Made by a program: the position numbers and the translations under genes. From Cryptomeria japonica (lineage: Eukaryota > Streptophyta > Pinopsida > Cupressales > Cupressaceae): a stretch of 64,000 bases of DNA. Below the pieces are notes generated by a model. The model saw only the letters and a program-made list of their open reading frames with translations, was not told where the DNA came from and ran no database searches. Positions 59,882 through 64,000 of this stretch are shown here, in pieces (positions within the stretch are counted from its first letter, which is position 1; each line of letters opens with the position of its first letter). The stretch spans positions 605,813,137 through 605,877,136 of the forward strand of contig NC_081415.1 in NCBI RefSeq assembly GCF_030272615.1. The letters are read 5' to 3'.

Positions 59882-60692
59882 TGTTGGCATATGGACACTC
59901 CAATGAGACATTGTATGTGATTGAAGGTTTTGTCATTGATGACAACCTTACAATCCTATGGCACCGACGAGACATCATACTGACAAAGCATTACACAAGA
60001 AAGACCGTGCATCGTCATCAATAGATCACTCTACACTGGCACCAGCACTGGCACAGAAGAAAACATGTATATCGGCATAGAGGCTGATAGGATTTTTGTT
60101 ATGTAATATTTTGTTTATTATTGTAAGCCGACTTGGAAAATTGTAAAATGACTCTTGTATATAAAGGAGATCATTGTACACATTCAAAGAAGTAATGTAG
60201 CGAGCCTAAAAGAAAATTATTAGGCAGACCTAATGTGTGAATTATAGGTCAAGGGTATATGTAAAGAACAGAGCAAGAACCGGTACTGAATTTGGCATTG
60301 GAGATGCTATTGTAAAGTAGTACAAGTCATTGGATTAGTATAATCCTTATTGTAAGTCAGTGTGACTTCCCATTGAGTAGTGAGCTCTAGGCAGTTGGCC
60401 TTCCTGCATGTGTAGGCCCATATTGTAAGTAATATTCTCTTATTGGCCAATGAGTGAATATTGTGGGTCACAAATCCCACCGAGGTTTTTCCCACACCGG
60501 GTTTCCTCATTAAACATCTTGTGTTATGGTGTTCTTTTCATGTGGATATTTCTAATTTTGTTTATTGCATTAATTCTTCCATACTGGTACACTATTATTT
60601 TATGCTCTGCATGTTTTAACTTAAGAAATTCTTATTGCTAGTTAGATACTAATTCACCCCCCCCCCTCTCAGTATCTATGGGAATCCTAACA
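59882..60692 (+). repeat. S3, solo LTR in C4 gag
   Basis: TGTTGGCATATGGACACTCC to GGAATCCTAACA, 811 bp, with perfect CAGTC duplications (59877-59881 and 60693-60697). Near twin of S1. Candidate TATA box TATATAAA at 60158. Removal rejoins gag in frame (LVAQ to SFKEKQK). Confidence 0.93.
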
Positions 60693-60697
60693 CAGTC

Positions 60698-60990
60698 CTT
60701 TAAGGAGAAGCAAAAGTAGAAACTGAAGTCAAAGAAGAATTTTGCAGCCAGTAAGCATTCCTCTAACCCACCTCCTAAGTCTAATTCTAAACCACCATTT
60801 CCTCTGAAACATGGGAAATCTTCACAGTCTAGTGAGTCTTCCTCCAAGACTAAAAAGAAATCTGGAGACACTAGCAATTTTTGTGGCAAGGAAGGACATC
60901 AAGTTTCTATTTGTTGGAAATGCTTAGAGGCTTTACAGGAAGCCATGCAGCAACATCACATCTCCTCACCTTAGGCGTCTTCTCCTTCCA
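60698..60990 (+). pseudogene. C4 gag C-terminal part
   Basis: Basic, Ser-rich stretch with KSKKNFAASKHSS, then a knuckle-like NFCGKEGHQVSIC in which the first Cys reads Ser. Confidence 0.78.
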
Positions 60991-61499
60991 TAGGGAAAGG
61001 TCATGCTCTCCCTGCTCGAGCTTTGACGTATAGGTCCACTTGGATATTAGATTCTAGTGCTTCTCACCATATGACTCACACTTGGCAATTGTTTACTTCT
61101 CTTGCCTCTTGTGTTAATTCATAGATTGCAATGGGTGACTCAGTTCATCTTTCACTCTTGGGTTCAGGTTATGTCTCTTTGGATGGGGGTACTCTGCAAG
61201 ATGTTCTGGTTGTCCCTGACATCTCGATGAACCTCTTGTCCATTTATCAAATTTGTCATTATAGCTCTGGTAAGACAGTTGAGTTCTCACCACATGATGT
61301 GGTTATTCGAGACCTCCATGACTCTGATTTGATTGTGGCTATTGGGAGTGTTGATATTGCATCTCATCTTTATAGATTTGATGGATTTGAGTCCTTCATG
61401 GGTGTAGGTTTGTCTCTTATAGCACATATAGATTCAGTGAGTAAGCTTTGGCATGAGCGCTTGGGCCATGACAATTATAGATATCTTTAGCCGATGAGT
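60991..61499 (+). pseudogene. C4 protease and pre-integrase region
   Basis: WILDSSASHHMTH near 61042 (the DSG of the active site reads DSS), GSGYVSLDGGTLQDVLVVPDI, then LWHERLGHDNYRYL (near 61450), the pre-integrase region. Confidence 0.85.
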
Positions 61500-62180
61500 A
61501 CACAAGCACTTGTTCTTGGGCTTCCATGGATTTCCTACACTGATGGTGTTTGTCATGGTTGTGTGCTTGGCAAGCATCATATGAATCCCTTTCCAAAGGG
61601 AAGAGCCCCATGTGCTTTGGTACCCTTGGAGTTGCTTCAAAATGATCTCATGTCCTTTCCTACTCCTTCTTTTTCTGGGGCCAAGTATGTACTCACTTTT
61701 ATTGATGACTTCTCCAGATGCACATGGGTGTACTTTCTTAAGTACAAGTCTGATGTCTTTGATTCATTTCAAATCTTCAAGACATTTGTAGAGAAGCCGT
61801 CTGGTTGTTCTATTCAGTGGATACGTACAAATAATGGGGGGGAGTATGTGAATCAGTCTTTCAGAGATTTTTGCACTATGCATGGTTTGCAGCATGAGTT
61901 TACTATTCCCTACACCCCTCAGTAGAATGGTGTCATTGAGCATAAGAACAGAACTTTATGGGAGATGGAGAATTGTATGATTTAGTCCAAGTCCATGGAT
62001 TCATCTTTTTGGGCTGAGGCAGTCAATTGTGCCAACTATATTCAAAATCAGATGCCTCACAAGGAGATTCGATATATGATTCCTGAGGAGGCTTGGTCTC
62101 ATGACAAGCCTGATGTTTCCTTTTTTTTAATGTTTGGCAATGAGGCATGGGCATTTATTCCTGATGCTTAGAGGAAAGAA
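61500..62180 (+). pseudogene. C4 integrase
   Basis: CHGCVLGKHHMNPFPKG, LTFIDDFSRCTWVYFL and TNNGGEYVNQSFRDFC. The second catalytic Asp of the TDNGGEY motif reads Asn (near 61826), which would abolish activity. Stops follow within TPQ-NGVIEHKNRT and later. Confidence 0.88.
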
Positions 62181-62560
62181 ATGGAGTGGAAGAGCCGACC
62201 CCTCATTTGTGTTGGCTACTATGAGGATGTTAAGGCATACAGGTTGTTTGAACTTGATTCCAGAGAAGTCTTGTTTTGATGGGATGTTTAGTTTGATGAG
62301 CGTCTTCCCACAGTGGATACCCTATCTCCAGTGTCTACTCCTCTGCCTACTCCTCCCACTACATCTCTTCAGGATTATTTTGAGGATGATTCTAATGATG
62401 TTGTTGATGATCCACCATCCCCACCTCCACCTGATCCACTGCAGATGCCCAAGTGGGCTCGCTTTACTGTTGAGGCAGCAAGATCTATCGTCGGTGATCC
62501 TTCAGATACTTGTCACACCCATTCTCCTATTGTGGGTTCTATTCTTTTGAGTCATTCCAT
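62181..62560 (+). pseudogene. C4 integrase/RT linker
   Basis: Pro/Ser/Thr-rich and acidic segment (VSTPLPTPPTTS, DDPPSPPPPDP) typical of the variable copia linker. Frames change near 62300. Confidence 0.7.
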
Positions 62561-63510
62561 TTGAGATGATCCTCAAAAATTTTCAGATGCTACAGGACAC
62601 CCTCAGTGGGATTGTGCTATGGAGGAGGAGTATTCTTCTTTGATGAGGAATAATACTTGGGATCTTTGTCCTCTTCCTAAGGGCATAAAGATGGTAAGGT
62701 GTCACTGCTTGTATCACACTAAGTATTTTGTTGATGGTTCAATTGATAAGTACAAAGCACATCTTGTTGTGAAGGGTTTCTCATAGGTTGAGGGTATTGA
62801 TTACTCTGAGACATTTGCCCCTGTCGCCAAGATGAACTCTATTTGCTTTGTACTATCTCTTGCAGCTTCTAGGGGATGACCTATCTTTCAGATGGATGTG
62901 AAGAATGCTTTCTTACATGGGGACCTACAGGAGAAAATCTATATGGAGCAGCCTTAGAGATTTGTGCAGGACAGTTCTTTGGTTTGCAAACTTTGTTGTT
63001 CATTGTATGGTCTCAAACAAGCCCCTCGGGCTTGGTATGAGAAGATGGACTCTTTCTTGCTCTCCACTAGTCTCACCCACACTCATTCCAATCACATAGT
63101 GTACATTCAGCTTCTTGAGGGTGAGATCCTAATTCTTGTGCTATATGTTGATGATATCCTCATCACAGGTAGCTCATCCTCTATGATTCAGCATATTCAG
63201 CAAGCTTTGATGGACCAGTTTTCTATGACAAATCTCAATCTTCTGTACTATTTTCTTGGTCTTCAGGTGATTCAGTCTTCTAATGGGATCTACATTTACC
63301 AGCTGATGTATGCTCTTGACATGCTTTATCACTTTGGCATGCTTGATTGCAAGCCTACTACCACTCCTTTTCAGTCAGGGGTTGTTTTGATTACTACTTG
63401 TCCCACTCCTTCAGTAGATTCTACACTTTACAGGCAATTGGTTGGTAGTTTGTTGTACTTGACACACACTCATCCTGATCTTTCCTTTGTGCTTGGCTTT
63501 GTCTCTTGAT
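62561..63510 (+). pseudogene. C4 reverse transcriptase
   Basis: WDCAMEEEYSSLMRNNTWDL, ETFAPVAKMNSI, QMDVKNAFLHGDLQEKIYMEQP, YGLKQAPRAWYEKM, YVDDILITG (near 63145) and YFLGLQVIQ. The active site is intact. A few stops and one frameshift near 62960. Confidence 0.92.
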
Positions 63511-64000
63511 TCTCCCATAATCCTCATGAGATTCATTGGCAAGCTACCAAGCATATTTTGTAGTACATTCAGGGCTCTATTTCTTATGGCATGTGCTACA
63601 CATCAGGGGAACCTCACATTGTTAGCTACACTAACTCAGATTGGGCTGGTGATGTCATTGATCGGAAGTCTACTTCTGGCTTTGTTTTCTCTCTTGGCTT
63701 TGGTCCTATCACATGGTCTTGCAAGAAGTAGATTACTCATGCATTATCATCTACAGAGGCTGAGTATCGAGCTGTTGTGCTCGCCAATCAGGAGATCTTA
63801 TGACTTCGACAATTGATGACTGATTTTGGTTTTCCTCCTGATAGTCCCACTATTCTTTGGTGTGACAATCAGAGTGCTATTCATATTTCTCGCAACCCGG
63901 TAGAGAATCAGCAAATGAAGCACATTGAGCTTCACATGCATTTTATCTACTAGTTAATTCAGGATGGTTATCTCATTCTAGAGTACATTCCCACTGCCGA
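63511..64000 (+). pseudogene. C4 RNase H, cut by the right edge
   Basis: DWAGDVIDRKSTSGFVFSLG, ALSSTEAEYRAVV and WCDNQSAIHISRNPV, with stops, to the end of the window. Confidence 0.88.

Larger units (their letters stand above)
57471..64000 (+). mobile_element. C4, Ty1/copia element, cut by the right edge
   Basis: Primer site at 58020, then a long leader, gag, zinc knuckle, PR, INT, RT and RH on the plus strand. Its pol differs from that of C1-C3 (for example LDSSASHHMT protease and YVDDILITGSS RT). The 3' LTR is outside the window, so the 5' LTR start is not proven. S3 interrupts gag. Confidence 0.82.

Overview
This 64 kb window looks like intergenic DNA from a large-genome seed plant, possibly a gymnosperm. 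I base this on roughly two-thirds AT content, the near-absence of host-like genes, and decayed plant-type LTR retrotransposons covering almost all of it. Most coding remnants are Ty1/copia or Ty3/gypsy gag, protease (PR), integrase (INT), reverse transcriptase (RT) and RNase H (RH), broken by stops and frameshifts. I found no tRNA, rRNA, CRISPR array or intact cellular gene. Species cannot be named from the sequence alone. Element names below (E1, E2, C1-C4, G1, G2, A1, S1-S3, L1, T1) are local labels.

The middle of the window is a deep nest that can be unpacked from LTR boundaries and target-site duplications (TSDs). Copia element C3 (7002-44383, TSD AGGAA) holds solo LTR S2 (8203-9296, TSD TACTA) and chromodomain gypsy element G1 (12668-42818, TSD GAGGA). 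G1 holds A1 (15144-37582, TSD AGAAG). A1 holds copia C2 on the minus strand inside its 5' LTR (15194-22898) and copia C1 inside its first ORF (24370-32540). C1 holds solo LTR S1 (29608-30416). C3 itself appears to have landed in a minus-strand coding remnant that may belong to G2.

Left part (1-6996): two minus-strand copies of the A1-like family, E1 inserted into E2, then an AT-rich stretch, then a minus-strand accessory ORF remnant. Right part (44389-57470): G2, a minus-strand non-chromodomain gypsy element (Athila/Tat-like) with an internal RH/INT deletion, a 1.1 kb terminal-inverted-repeat insertion (T1) in its integrase, and a 3.8 kb LTR-like insertion (L1). A plant-mobile-domain-like fragment follows. 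The right end (about 57471-64000) is copia C4, interrupted by solo LTR S3 (59882-60692, TSD CAGTC).

The most unusual item is the E1/E2/A1 family. These are LTR elements with a tRNA-Met-type primer site and polypurine tracts but, where the whole element is visible (A1), no pol. They encode a coiled-coil plus four-zinc-knuckle ORF1 and a very long ORF2 (about 1,000 codons in A1) whose function I do not recognise. Solo LTRs S1-S3 have LTRs related to A1. A1, C1-C3, E1, E2, S1-S3 and L1 share LTR motifs and, where visible, several polypurine tracts. This suggests one lineage of autonomous copia elements (Sirevirus-like) and pol-less partners that may use their machinery in trans.
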